A stretch of 64,000 bases of DNA, taken from the NCBI GenBank assembly GCA_021014325.1, contig CM037457.1:6306721-6370720 (forward strand). Reading direction: 5' to 3'. The notes beneath the pieces are model-generated. The model searched no databases. It saw only the letters and a list, made by a program, of their open reading frames with translations, and had not been told where the DNA came from. This DNA is from Plazaster borealis (taxonomy: Eukaryota; Echinodermata; Asteroidea; Forcipulatida; Labidiasteridae). Below, piece after piece: positions 42,801 to 55,945 of the stretch; the first letter of the stretch is position 1, and every line of letters starts with the position of its first letter. Position numbers and translations under genes: made by a program.

Positions 42801-45800
42801 AAGCACATTACAAAACAAGGGGAGCCCCAGCCGTGCTGCACCATCTCTGACATTTTCCCTTCGTGCAATACGCATAATAAATGCGTTCTCTTAATTCAAT
42901 AAAAGGACGAGATAAGTCTTTTCAGACTCTGTCTCTTTTCACACAGGAGAGAAAAAACAAGACCGTTGCCCCGTTAATTTAATGAAAGTCTAACGTACCA
43001 TTGGGTTTCTACGAAAGCACGCACGGCACTAATTGGCAGTCGGACTTTATATTGCAGTCAAATGAAAACCCATCAGAATGGCCTGTGGCTGGTTCGTAAG
43101 GTGGTGGTTCTAAATACTCATTCAAATGACTCATCAATTTGCATCTCAGTATGATGTTTACCACCACAACGAACGACTCGCGGTTAGAGCCTGAGACAGG
43201 ATTTTCTCCTCATGGTTATAAGACACTGGGCGTGCTCGTTATGAGGGCAAAACCAAGTAACACTTCACCCCAAAAAGAAAACAATAATATAGGCCGTGTT
43301 CAAATTAGCGACTACAGCTGCGGCTCATCATGCGTTGAAGTATAGTATGTCCTTAGCAACACCCTTAACAACAGTCGTATCCGTAGCTGTAGTCGCCAAT
43401 TCGGATAGGGCCATTTAAAAAGGGATTGAACGCATCATGTACAAATGAAATTACGGTACAACAACATTTCCACGTGTATGGTGATTTTTTTACAATAATG
43501 ATGATTTGGTTATTGTCCGATTTCTATCCAAACACTTTTCGGTCATGTATTCTGCTGATGTAATTGTTATCGCGAAACATCTGTAAATTTTAATCAATTA
43601 TAGCAGCACCTGTATAGCTTTGGTCTCCTCCCCAAATAATTCTTACGTAGCATGTATTTACCTCTTGTGATCAAATTAAGAAATTTAGAGCCAATCCTAA
43701 TTGTGCACGGCCCATTTCTTAACTTCCACTCTCTATGTTATTTTAAGGTTGGCCTATAACGTCACGTACACGTAAACTTTACGACCACACTGATTATTTT
43801 GTTCTGCATTAGAACTGTATTTAATATCAGAAAGTTTATCATTGAAACATGAAATCCGCCGCGAAATTTATGTCTACCAACCTTGTTTTGTGCACGTACT
43901 AATAATATTCAAACTGATCGTCGGCCGGTAAACTATTTAAGTGAGCATTTCAAGTTTTTCTTAAATGAAAATTAATACATTAAATGTCAGTCAGGGAAGC
44001 TTCTCAGAGTGGGAGATCTTTCATTACAGTGAGGTTTTGTTCATGGAAAATAAATATTTCGGATCATTAAAAACGGTTCCTTTAAAACGGCAGTGTATTT
44101 TTGCAAATCAAATATTTACGGGAAACCATTACTGTTTGCACTGGCACGTGATTATTATCAGTGAAATTACGGAAACATCTTTGGAAGGTCCAATGCAAAG
44201 CCTATCTCATAGCTTTCCATGAAATATTGGATGAAAGAAACAAAATTGATTATGACCACGAAGCAGCGAAACATATTGCCGAGAAAAACAAACAGAATGG
44301 GGGCAAGGAGATCACTCTTGTGTACTGAAGCATCTCCTGATGCTTAAAAGCCAATTGTTTCCATGACAATCTAGTGAATTAGGCAATATGGCTGCGACTT
44401 CAATGTCTCAACCTTTGAAATGGGAGACGGTCTGTGATTAAATTGGGGCGAGACGTGAGGGACGGGGACATACTGAGTACATTTGAGGCTTCATCATCAG
44501 TCTGACCTGCAGTAATAATAAATGAGAGATGGAGATGAATACAAAATCAGAGTAGTTGGTTGTTTCATAATACGTGCAAGATAGTCACACAACCTTCCTC
44601 CATGTTCGCACGTTAAACTTCACCGGGTGGCCGGGCTGATTTGTGGCCGTTAGTTTTGACTTACGCACGGCACACTCCCTGTCCGAGGTTCGGGAAGTTC
44701 CCACCATTTAAACCATCAAAATAGATACATCCCATCAGCTCAACTGTCACTATAATGTCAATGTCTTTTTATAATCACTGTATACTCGGAGATTGGTTTA
44801 AGTTATCGATTGTGTACATTTGACGTTTGCACATACTACACCATAATTGACATGGGTTTGATTAGACTTTCTCTAATTTAAAAATCAATATGCTTATTTT
44901 GACTTTCAATTTACCGAAGTTTAAATAACGAGAATGGATAGTTGAGCCGGCAGCCGGTATACAAAATCACTTCAAACTATCTGCGTTGGTGTCCTCGTTC
45001 ACTGTTTGCTACATTAACTGACAATTCTCAATCATTTCAGCAGAACAAAATGCGAAGGGAAATGACTTATACTCTGTTCTAGTTTTCAATCTTAATGCCT
45101 CGCTTTTATGAAATTACTTTTCTGACCTGCCCTTCAATTTTTCAATGTACGACGATATTAACATTATCCAAAAGTTACAACTTTCACTACAATCAACATC
45201 TGTCTTCGGTTACTGATAATTATGAACATTTCCCAGCATGCAGTTGGGTCATACAAAGCTCGAGAAGCGACGTGGAAAATATTTGTTAATCTCTTGGGAA
45301 CTATAAATATTACCTCGCGGGAACTAGCTGTTATCTCGCGGGAAGCAGATCTTATGTCATGGCCAAGTAATCATGAGACCATTTTTGTCATTTTCAAATT
45401 TCACATCACTCTTGATCTTTAATCTCAACTTTCACAACCCAAGTCATCTCTCTAGAGATGTCAATGATGCTGACATTTCCGAGGCAGTCTAAATGGGTAA
45501 CAATAAGAGAAGAAATGCAGAAAAGTATATTGAGGATCAATCAAACAAGGTAAATCTACAATGGAAGAGAGAGGGGGAAAGTTGTAAACAAGACTTATGC
45601 ATTTGTCACCATGGATACCCAAACGTTACTATGGCAATAACTCACGGTTGAAGACAAGTGACTCACAAAGAGCATTTTCTTCCTGACATTTCGCTGCTAT
45701 TTGCGAAGCGGGTGAGATTAATGGAAGGGTCTTTTTATGACTTAGACGGTTGTGGGTCTCAAAGTATTGAACATTTTGTACAAGGTCATCATTCTATTTT

Positions 45801-46486
45801 GTCACGAGCGTGAAATCGTCTGTCAGGAATCATCCTGCATGGACCATTTGGAACGGCAGTTTTTATATAATTGCCTATGTTGAGATTACAACTTACGACG
45901 AGCTAATCGTGGTGTCGAACTCAAAAATTGACTGACAAATTTGTTAATTTGCAAAAATAAACCAAAAATCAAGATCGCTGTTACGTTTCCCTTGAAGGTA
46001 ACAACATGGGCTCATATTTTGCCGCAGGTTTATGGATGGTAAATCCAGGATCATCATCCCCAACAGAGTTTTTTTTCCATCAGAAGTGAAACGATATAAA
46101 GATAATATGACACTTGTACTTTTTATATAGTACAGAAACCACGAACCCTTTGTAACCGATGTTTTTGAACCCGTACAACATTTTCCTTCTGTCATGTGCC
46201 TTCAGCTTGTTGCAAATACTGGGAGACTTTTGTGCTTGCACAACTTTCAAAATCACCACTCCTCACCCCCCACCCCCCCCCCCCCGCCCATCCTTCAGAT
46301 TGACGACACTGTGCAGTTAGTTATTTATTGCTAGTCGGTTACAATAAGAGTGTGCGGACTGCCGCACGACCTTAATATTGATTCGGAGAGAGTAGCCATG
46401 ACGGTATAGCAGTTGTTTTGCTAACTTTGCACGCGTCCATAATAATTTATGCCTCAGATTGCGCAGCTTTTTCCTAACATCATTTT
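42801..46486. other. intergenic, no gene recognised
   Basis: Mostly unique sequence. A short DNA element is listed separately (43292-43412). At 45285-45370 a 21-bp unit ending CTCGCGGGAA repeats two to three times. A C-run lies at 46265-46288. Confidence 0.4.
43292..43412. mobile_element. 121-bp element with GCGACTACAGC inverted ends
   Basis: The left arm GGCCGTGTTCAAATTAGCGA continues CTACAGCTGCGG, and the right arm CCGTAGCTGTAGTCGCCAAT continues TCGGATAGGGCC. The arms of about 32 bp are inverted with few mismatches. The GGCC-starting tips suggest a Harbinger-like MITE (inference). Confidence 0.65.
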
Positions 46487-46850
46487 GATATTGCCTGATA
46501 CATGCTTATTTACTCATGAATATGCAATTTTTGAATTTTGATGTTGCCTGATTCATGCTTAATTACTTATGAATATGCAGGGTTTTATTTTGATACTGCC
46601 TGATACATGCTAATTTACTTATGAATATGCAGTTTTTGAATTTTGATACTGCCTGATTCATGCTAATTTACTTATGAATATTGAGTTTTCGAAAGTTGCT
46701 ATAGCCTGATACATTGCAATACTGCCTGATACATGCTAATTTACTTATGAATATGCAGTTTTTGAATTTTGATACTGCCTCATAAATGCTTATTTACTTA
46801 TGAATATGCAGTTTTTGAATGTTGCTACAGCCTGATACATTGCAATAATG
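46487..46850 (+). repeat. 53-bp tandem repeat, about seven units
   Basis: Units begin near 46487, 46540, 46592, 46645, 46698, 46771 and 46824. Each contains GCCTGATACATGC, TTTACTTATGAATATGCAG and TTTTTGAATTTT. Unit 5 has a 20-bp internal duplication. Confidence 0.88.
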
Positions 46851-47162
46851 ATACCAATGCACTCGCATACTTGAATATTAACGAAGTATGCGCCCGGGTA
46901 AATATCTGAATTCTTTAGGCCACTTTAATGAAAATGAGGTGGTCTGCCAAGCTCCTGACGGTCAGTGGAGTCGGGTTGTAGTGTGTTTCTATTTTAAAAG
47001 GTAGGCCTATCCCAACAAGCCATTCTTAATGTGAAAAGTAAATTTGCCAAGCAGATAAAGTACCCGTTTTCTGCATTAACGCCTCCCGGGTTCTTAATCA
47101 AGCATGTATCCAAGCAACATGGGATGACCTCAACGGGACAGTATCTATGTGGAGTAATTTAC
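46851..47162. other. intergenic, no gene recognised
   Basis: Unique sequence without open frames or repeats that I can name. Confidence 0.4.
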
Positions 47163-47633
47163 TTTAAAGGTGATGTTAGCTTTCAACGTAATGCTGATAT
47201 ATAGGCCTATAGACGAAATTATCAAGACAGATATACAAGTCACATGTGAAAGTTTCAGCTGAATACAATGTCCACTTGTTGACAAAACACTGAAAAACCC
47301 CAAAACACCAACAACTGTTACGATATTTTTTATCAAACGTTGAATGCATCCACGTTTAGCGAGGTGACAGCGGGTACCAACCACTTCTCTTGTCGCAGCA
47401 TTCGCGAACGGACACCAAGGACACCAACCCTCAGAAATCTGAGAAACGTTTAATGCATGAATCATTTCTCAGATCAAATGTTTTTGGATGAAAAATGTAT
47501 CCAAACCATACCTTCGAAGGGAATCCTTTCTCAAAATAGTTTCATCAACAGCTGCAGTGCTTCTTTACCAAGTACGTTTTTATGGCCATTAATTGTTTTG
47601 AGTATTTACCAATCTATGACCCTATCTTTAAGG
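47163..47633 (+). mobile_element. TTAA element related to family B
   Basis: Starts TTTAAAGGTGATG and ends CTATCTTTAAG. The right half shares TCTGAGAAACGTTTAATGC, CATTTCTCAG and CAACAGCTGCAGTGCTTCTT with family B. The left half does not match. Confidence 0.55.
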
Positions 47634-50600
47634 CTGGCGAAATCCTTGATGATTTATTGTTGTTTTTAGACAGTGGTGGAATGATTGTTTTGAAAAGTTA
47701 TTTCATTACGGTTGTTTGTTGTTGTTGTTGTTGATAATGTTCTTGATGTTTTAGAACTATAGGCTTACTTATTATGGAAGGTTATTCACCAATGTACAAT
47801 CTACACGCCGCAGTCTGAAGTCTGCCGAAGGTCTTTCAAGATCTTCGTGAAAACAGTCATATCACTAAACTAATTATTATGATGCTAAATTAATTAGCAA
47901 GGTACATGTACACAAAGTGGCTCTGTATTGCCAAACCATACGGCTGTTTTATTCCAAACCTACAATCACAACGCCTCTCTCCAAGCAAACGGGATACTAA
48001 TTTTCAAGCCTACAACGGTCATTGCAAATTGTGCTGCTATTTTGTGTTACATTTATTGGAGCGCATTATAAACAGTCTTCTATATATTTTATTCCGGGAT
48101 CCTTTTTGTTTGTTTTGAAAACAACACCTCCTTTAATATTTACCCTTTAAGTAAAATTGACAAGAGGACACATTTTGGAAGGAGTGGACTTCAGAGGCAT
48201 GTTGTCCTTCCTGAGAAGTTCTCCAACCCATCAATAATTGAATTAAAGGAGCTGCAAAGCCCGTGGAACAGAAGGGGGATAATCGATGGACTACTACGTG
48301 TCTAACATTCCCATTATACATTGTCAATGGTAACGACATAAAGAATACGATTATAAAATAATCAATGGACTTGTACGTCTCTAACTTATCAATTGAATCA
48401 CGTATGGTTGCTTTCAGGGGGGAAAATAAGCTTCTGAAAAGGCAGCGCGTGGGAGGGGGTCAGGGTCAGTAGAAACAAAATAAGGAAAGTGGTTACAACC
48501 TAGGTTTTCATTTGCACACTCGTCTACTTAGGTAAGCAGACGAGATTTTCGTAATAATCTCTTCCTGGAAGCATTTTCCCGCCATACCGTTCAATACCGT
48601 TAAACATCATTAAAAACAGGGTCTTCCACATGTATTGGGTTTCATTCTCTTCCCAATGACGGGAGTCCTACATCTTGAGTTTGACATTTCTTCATCATCG
48701 TCCCTTTTCGACTTAGCCTGTTGAAGTTCTCTGCATTTAAATGTCATAGCCGCCTGTTTGTTTGTTTTCCCGTTAGTGGGTCTTTTAACATTGATTTACT
48801 TATCTAATGTGGATTTTCCTCTCTCATTACAACACGATGTACATCTCTGTGGAGACATCTTTTGTTCTTTCCTTTGTCCCTGTCCCATATACTTTGTACA
48901 CAATATTTCTTGTGGAGCACCCCAGTCTCTAGAATTCCCACTATGGAGAACCTTTTTTATTTTCCCTTTTTTGTTTTGTCCTCGGTCTCGATAAGGTAGC
49001 GAGTGTTAAAACAATCGAACACAAAATCAAGACAGTGCACAGACAAAGGCATCAATGTGCGTGTGCGCTATAGCTCATCTCGATTAGTAAAGTGGCCATT
49101 ACTCACAGATGGGCGCACGCAAAATGTACGCAAAATGTACATTCTCTCTAATGGGCCTCGACTAAGTGTTAGGCTACACTCTAAACAACAAGTAAATGAA
49201 ACATAATAGTCAGATCAATAGAAGTGGTAAACTATTCAAGTTCATACAGAGTGCATATGAGACAGGAGTGTGGAGCAAATCTTGAAGTTGTCACACTCAC
49301 TGGCTTAATACCGATTCAAAAAGTTGACAGCTCATTATTTCGTTCCGGGGTGAAACACTCGTAATATTGTTAGAGATAAAAAATGAATAAATTAAAACAG
49401 CCGTCGGCACCTTTTTTTAATCAGAGACGGTGGCCACTGCCTGAGATGGTCGCTAACAAGAACGCATAGGAGACATCGTTCGAAGACTCGGAACTGTAAT
49501 TACAGGGGGGGAAATAAAATACAAAATCCCCGTTCCTTCTTTATTAAGGTTTTGGCAAGTCGAGGTGACAGATTACGCGTTGTGATGAGAAAGATTGTGA
49601 ATTACGAAATGAAATCACTTGTACAAAGCTGACGGAAAACGTGTCCTCTGTGGGTGACGTTCTCTGCACTCATGAATGTCCAGTGGCATGAGGACACCAA
49701 GGGAAAACAAGATCAATATTCTTGCCTACCTTGCGTGCACACACACACGGTAGTAATTCGGGTTTTAATGCTGAGTTTGATCAACCGGTTATAAAAGTCA
49801 TACACGAAATCAACTGACAAGTTGGCCAACTATGGCGGGAGATTTATCATCGTTACACGGAACGTGTGCAAGCAGTTCGTGTGAGTGGCCATACTGGGGC
49901 CGCAAACAAGCGGATGTGTGGTTCATTTACATACAAAATATAAATTGTATTCAAATCCTCCGATAGTTCTGAGATCAAAATGACAAAGATCAAATAACCC
50001 ATAAACAGATCATAAATATTTATCAAATCCATTACTTTTCAGTGTAGAGAGAGAGGAAAAAAGGGGGAAAAAACCCCCAACCCCCCCCCCCCCAAACAAT
50101 GTCCCCAAAACAAATAGCATTTCTTTTTATCAGTATTATACTGGTAAGTGGGCCTAATTGAGGTTGACAAGCCATGCGTTAACAGTGCATCACGTTTAGA
50201 GCCACTTTAGAGCGACTATGCACTTGGATGCATTTTCCCCCATAACGTAAAGAACATGGGGAGTAATATACGATTATCTTAGAGTAAGGGCCCGATTTCA
50301 TAGAGCAGCTTAAAATATTGCTTAAACAATTTCTCCTCAGCAAGAATAAGCAGGATACCAGTAACAGATAGAACATGTGGCGTGGTATTTTGGCTGGTAA
50401 CCTTATTCTGGTAAGCATAAAGTTGTTTTGAATTATTACCAATTGAAATCAACATCATGTATAAGAGAATGATAGCATCATCTCTAATTATTATTCATAG
50501 CCTATGTCAGGGGTAAAAAAAAATTCCCACGAAAACAGAATACTAAACATCCAACAAAACAGACATCCATCTTCGAAATCAGGCATCCGTAGCCGTTTGA

Positions 50601-52079
50601 GGGAAAACTCAATCAGTTTTCCTTCCTATGAAGAACAACTGCGTAAAAAAATGATTATGTGCATCAACATCTACCTAAACTATAATATAAAATCAATGAT
50701 TAAAATATTCTCCCAAAACATCAAACGGTAATGCATTATTAAAATGTATTCCTTTTAGGCACATCATAAGGGCAGACATTATGCAAATGATAATTCCTTC
50801 TAATGGAAGCCACAATGGGCCGTCCTTTGTGAATCGTGCATGGTGCGTTTAACGCTCTTTGGGCGAAATAATGAATAGGGACGTACTGAGTGCTGACTTT
50901 GTCATTTTTAGGTAAGTTTGGATAAAATTATGGAGGCTGACTTTCCACTCAAATCCTTAGGTGACCATCTTGGTAACGTCCATTTCAAGCCAATGTAATC
51001 AAACCGAGGCTTGGAGAACAAACTGTGTATAGCCCCTCCCCCTTTTTCTGTGTATGTATAAAAGGACAGTTTTGCTCATGATATTTCGTTCAATGAACGT
51101 GACAAAATGTGGGGCAGCACTCCAAACGGATCATTCTGTGCATCCTAAAGTGGTGTCGACTGCCAACTCGAGCATACATGCCCATCAAAGCGCTCTATGG
51201 TTTACCTTTCCCTCTGTTGTCTCAGATTTAACGGCTGAAGACAAATTAAGATCCTTCCAGTAGAGGGAGGCACGCATTATAGACTATAAGTATCAAACTT
51301 ATTAACGAGCCGAATTACGGCGAATTCCCTCTGGGTCTGCACTACCTTATCTTTAAAGGGGAGACAATGCCGGCAAAACTGTTGCTGCAAGCCCCAGTAA
51401 CATAAACCTAGCCATGTATGCTACCTCGTGTCTTAATAGGAGTTTCAAACGGTGAATGTCATACACATAAATGGGGCAGACTATAATATTCCTCACTTCT
51501 CTAGCCTCATTTTTGGCCGAGTGAAAACTACAATGGCTGCGTACAGGAGCGAAGCCATAAACCAAGGTCGGAAGTGTCTTTACACATCGATAAGAGCACC
51601 GGTCCCAAGGCATCGGGTGCGAAATAACGTGATTTGGCAAAGGCTTTCATCGGATCGACAATGAGATTTGAAACTTAATTTTAGACTGATTAATGGCTAG
51701 CCTTTTCGGACAATTTAGAGGTAAGGAGAAAGCTTTTCCTTTCAGAAAACTCACGCCGTGAGTTGGACAATTATATACACAACAGGGAATCCTGAAGAAG
51801 AACAATCGAATAAAAGGGGTGGTGCAACATTACGGTTGTTGTTTTCGAAGGGAACATTATTTCATGCATTTTGTGTTTTTTAAGAAACAACAACCTAACT
51901 TGTAACAATTGTTATTGGAAAAGGTTTTCCCGATCTCGGATTCAAAATAATGGAGAAAATCAGCTCAGCTATAAGATAATGCCTGGAAACATAGTTACGG
52001 TCCTAAAACTATTTAGTTTAGCCATTAGGCTAAGGCCCAATTAGTAACCGTTTGACAATGTACACTAACAACTCATAGG
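47634..52079. other. intergenic, no gene recognised
   Basis: Contains a (GTT)n run at 47713, a C-run at 50079 and a family D copy at 50288-50430 (GGGCCCGATTTCATAGAGCA at the left). The stretch 48908-49010 shares scattered words (TGTGGA, AATTCCC, ATAAGGTAGCG) with 54590-54680. No frame looks coding. Confidence 0.4.
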
Positions 52080-52215
52080 TCTTGAACTGGATTCCGTGTC
52101 CCATGAGGCCCGGAAAAATGACCCCGAACTGCGTCATACTGACGCAGAACCCTTTTTAAAACTAGTTTCCGCGGGTTAGCCTGACCCCAAATGGGTCACT
52201 CCCCTGGGACCCTCA
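52080..52215. repeat. GGGTCA/TGACCC-rich repeat, copy 2
   Basis: Words such as CTGGATTCCGTGTCCC, GCGTCATACTGACGCAGAAC and ATGGGTCA parallel the repeat at 42558-42800. Confidence 0.45.
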
Positions 52216-52523
52216 AGGCATTTTACATCACTAATGGCTTTCGAAAAACCTTAACATTAAAACCGTAAATCAGATCATAATATAATTTAATGGAACAAGG
52301 ATCCTGAAACACACAATTCATGACCCAGAAAGTAAATGTGGAGGTCTGTCAATCAGATTGTGGTATTGCTATTGTTTTTATCAAGGCAGGCATACTGTTT
52401 TACAAAGAACAATTCTCAGCACCTCTTATTTGTGCGTTCGTGGGGGGTTTTAATCAAGGAAGTGGCTTGCGGGTCTTGGTCACCTTTAATCTAGTCCCGG
52501 AAGCTCTCAGATTTTACAATTCC

Positions 52524-52695
52524 AGAGCTGCCAACATTTGCATTTTTCAATCATGAAGATTTTGTATAAATTATCAGGGGGGAATTACATTCACTACACA
52601 AAGGGAAAAGGTTTCCATAATCAGGGAGATTTTCAAAATGTGTTCATCAGAACATGGACAGATTGTTTTATCTGCAGGGAACTTTATGTAGACTG
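52524..52695. mobile_element. family F element, copy 3
   Basis: Starts AGAGCTGCCAACATTTGCAT and contains CAGGGAGATTTTCAAAATGT and AGGGAACTTTATGTAGA, parallel to 14670-14918. The right tip is not clear. Confidence 0.55.
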
Positions 52696-53746
52696 GTGCC
52701 CCACTTGTTGTAATGCTTAGAAAGAAGGAAAGTTGGTAAGCAGTATTTTCTGTTAAACAGCTTGATGAAATTGGGCATAGAGCTCGAGTTCGGTTCTCTT
52801 AACCGCTCGGTTACCAAAATGGAAACATGTAAAAGTGCTACTCTGTGCATTTGTAGAAAATGACTAATAAATGCGTATGGACTCTTTGAGCTTCTCGTGC
52901 TTGCATGGTTTAGAGCTCATCCATACTGAAATATCTCCCCCTCATCCAAGTGACTACAGCATCAGGTCTATGCAAGCAATATAACGGGCCGCTTGGGGAC
53001 CCACGAGCAAATTTCCTCGATATTGAACGGTGTTTGGTTACCCACGTCCAGTTGTCCGCGCAACGTGTACCGGGAACATACATATAAATTACATCACCGA
53101 TTATGAAGCAAACCGTCATCTGAAACCTCGTGTTTGATATAAAAACGGGTGTCATCCAATACTAGCGCTGTACAACAAACTGGCATTATCAAAAAATCGG
53201 CAATGGGGGAGACAAGAATGGCCTATTCAGAAAATAATTCTATAAGGTTTGCTTGTTAATAAAGTTGCATTCAGGCTGGAGAAATCTAGCGATGTATTGG
53301 GGATCTTAAATTGCAATCTGCTCTTATTCGGAATATAATTCTATAAGGTTTGTCAGTAATAATACAAAAACATGTCCGTCTCAAGATGTCATTTTCCCCT
53401 GTGCGGTTCAAGCAGTGACTCTGAATAGAAATAAAATGTCGATAACAGAATTTGTTCCCTTTATTTTTGTCCCCGGCATTTAAAGAAATGTCGTGACCTA
53501 GAGTAGTAGGGGTAGGCTAATGTTGATGTTGATCTGGCTCTCCTGGTACAGTAAATACAACCCTTGCACGCTAATATCATATAACATATTGTTACAGAGC
53601 AGAACATATTTCAGCTCCTCGCGAAAAGTCGCGAGGAACATGTTCGAACAAAAATTATGATGGAGACACCGTGACGTGTTTGATAATGGTTTTGGTAAAC
53701 AGCGTTGTTTGGCAGAAGGTATTCACTTTGCGCTCTATAATGACCA
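52696..53746. other. intergenic, no gene recognised
   Basis: Unique AT-rich sequence. A 20-bp phrase (AATTCTATAAGGTTTG) occurs twice (53236, 53338). Confidence 0.4.
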
Positions 53747-54404
53747 GGGTCCAATTTCATAGAGCTGCTTAACGGCTGATTTTGTGCTTACTGTGCGAGT
53801 TTCCATTTCACAGAGCTGCTAACCGTAAGCAAACGAAAAGGCATGCTAACCTTCCGGTGCTTACTGTATGAAAATGAATGACGTAACATTGCAAGTCCAT
53901 GGTGAATGCGCAAACTGGCCGCCTAATTTTCTTGCTAACCTGAGTAAGTGCACTTACGCAAATTTGTCAGCTATAGTTAGCACGAAAATAATGCTTACCG
54001 TTAAAGGGACACGTTGCCTTGGATCGGACGAGTTGGTAAAAAAAAGCGTTTGTAACCGTTTGTTATAAAATGCATATGGTTAGAAAGATGTTATAAAATT
54101 AGAATACAATGATCCACACAAATATGCCTCGAAATTGCGTGGTTTTCCTTTTACTTTGTGAACTAACATGGTCGGCCATTTTTTTGAGTCAACATTTTGC
54201 CTCCACAAAATGGCCGACCGCGTTTGTTCACGATGTAAAAGGAAAACAACGCAATTTCGAGGCATATTTGTGTGGATCATTGTATTATACTTTTATAACA
54301 TCTTTCCAACCATTATAACAAACGGTTACAAATGCTTTTGATAGACCAACTCGCCCGATCCAAGGCAACGTGTCCCTTTAAGCAGCGCTAGGAAATTGGC
54401 CCAG
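53747..54404. mobile_element. family D element split by a long palindromic TTAA element
   Basis: The left part starts GGTCCAATTTCATAGAGCTG. The right part (from 54378) ends AGCGCTAGGAAATTGGCCC. The 54001-54381 element sits between them at a TTAA. Confidence 0.75.
54001..54381. mobile_element. 381-bp palindromic TTAA element (family E)
   Basis: Begins TTAAAGGGACACGTTGCC and ends GGCAACGTGTCCCTTTAA. The arms of about 185 bp pair almost throughout, meeting near 54195. Because of this, both strands encode a near-identical short open frame starting MIHTNMPRNCVVFLL; that is a by-product, not a gene. Confidence 0.9.
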
Positions 54405-55299
54405 AGCGTCTTACAACTCAATATATCACCATGGTTGTATGCCTAACCGTAGCAACCTCCTCATCGAAGTGTCGAGAGAGCGTTCACACAAAAACACATC
54501 TCCACCCATTCTGTAATAGTTCACATTATTCCTTTCTTTGTCCTTGATATTAACATCCTCCCGTATTAGACTTTTGAACACTAAATTCCATGTGGAACAT
54601 CCCTCTCTTAATAAGAATTCCCCCAAATGGAAACTTTGTTCCTTATTGCATTCCGTCCCCATAAGGTAGCGTGTAAAAGGACAGCCTCTCCAGCTTGAGA
54701 ATTACAAGATAGTCTCAGCATACCGTTGATCTCATTTACAACATAAACAAGAAGATGCGATTAGAATTTAGAGGAACCTTCAATTTAGAACTGTCTGACT
54801 CCTCCTGACTGTATTTAACGCTAAGGGGTTGAATTGTACTTTAAATGCAGTATGGAAAATGTGTCAGAACACTCTGTTAAGGATGCATTCCGTTTTTGCA
54901 TACATAGAGGAGAGGTGTCACTTACCGTCACTGTCATTTAGAGTTCAATGGAGGACATACGGGAAGAGTCGTCGGCTTCTTTCCACGGTGACCTTGGCGA
55001 GCCTCGTCTGAGTTCGGGCCTGAGGTTTGAGAAAGACAGTGAGAAGATTGAAAACGTTAATGGAATTCGAAAACATGCTAGAGCGTTTGCACGTTCTGGT
55101 ACTAGTGAGTGAAAAATTCATCGCCTATGGGGGGATGTGGGGAGCGATCCCTGAGAACGATGAATACTGCACGTCAACAAGGTTGTTGGTTTCTTCGTAT
55201 AGGGACTTTACATAAATTGTCAACCCTAGGAAAAGAGGAAGATGTACATGCATTTGTAAATGTTTCTTTTGCAAGCATTGCAAAAGCATGAACATGCAG
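54405..55299. other. intergenic, no gene recognised
   Basis: Unique sequence with short frames on both strands and no splice-site context that looks genic. Confidence 0.35.
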
Positions 55300-55862
55300 A
55301 AACTTGCAAGTCTCTTGCGTATCGAAAACGAGAAAACAACTCGAACGAAGACTATACTTTTCTGTGAAAACAAATCTTCTTTTAAAATTGTATTTATACA
55401 AAATACAAATAATCATAGCAATTTGTTATAAATACATTTTTAATCTTTATATGATTAAAATAGTTTGGTAAATTTAACATTGAAAAAAAAATTAAAACTT
55501 GGGACGGGGATGCTTATTTTTTAGAAATCCCATTTGACAATCAGTTTAATGATAACATGGACGTCAGTTGGGCAAAATTCTTAATTGTTTACACGTAACC
55601 GGAAACGGAGGGCAAGTCTCTGGGTTTTCTTCGTTGATTGGTTAAATTTATGTAACTTTCATATACCTCATTACTAAATTTTACATTTTTAACAATGATG
55701 TAATTTTTACAGTCATAAACTTCGTTAAACTAAAGTGTTTGAAGAAACTGAAGCGCGCACACGTAAAACTCGATATGGTTGGGACCAACTTGGTTCCGGA
55801 AGTTCGAATACGAGCGAGACTTGCACGGTCTATACTGGAAGAGTAATTCTTCAAATGAGGGC
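55300..55862. mobile_element. diverged relative of the 27453-28007 element
   Basis: Shares ACTTGCAAGTCTCTTGCG, GAGAAAACA, a central AT-rich part and GATATGGTTGGGACCA followed by GGTTCCGGAAGTTC. It ends GACTTGCACGGTCTATA. The outer tips are lost. Confidence 0.6.
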
Positions 55863-55945
55863 CACACTAAACTGTCGACTTCATATCCTGTAAGACTCAT
55901 GTCTGGCTCAAAATGATCCGAATTTCGGAACACTTGACCCTAACC

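Noticed and set aside
44100..44230. Possible exon in the open frame at 43965-44222
   Set aside because: No homology, no good acceptor or donor, and composition like the surrounding sequence.
46487..46850. CRISPR-like array
   Set aside because: There are no spacers. The whole 53-bp unit is repeated, which is an ordinary minisatellite in a eukaryotic genome.
48758..48994. Hydrophobic 78-residue frame as a membrane protein
   Set aside because: Hydrophobicity follows from T-rich DNA. Part of the stretch shares words with 54590-54680 in another frame.
54080..54318. Two short proteins starting MIHTNMPRNC on opposite strands
   Set aside because: They mirror each other only because the DNA is a palindrome. 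No start context or conservation supports them.
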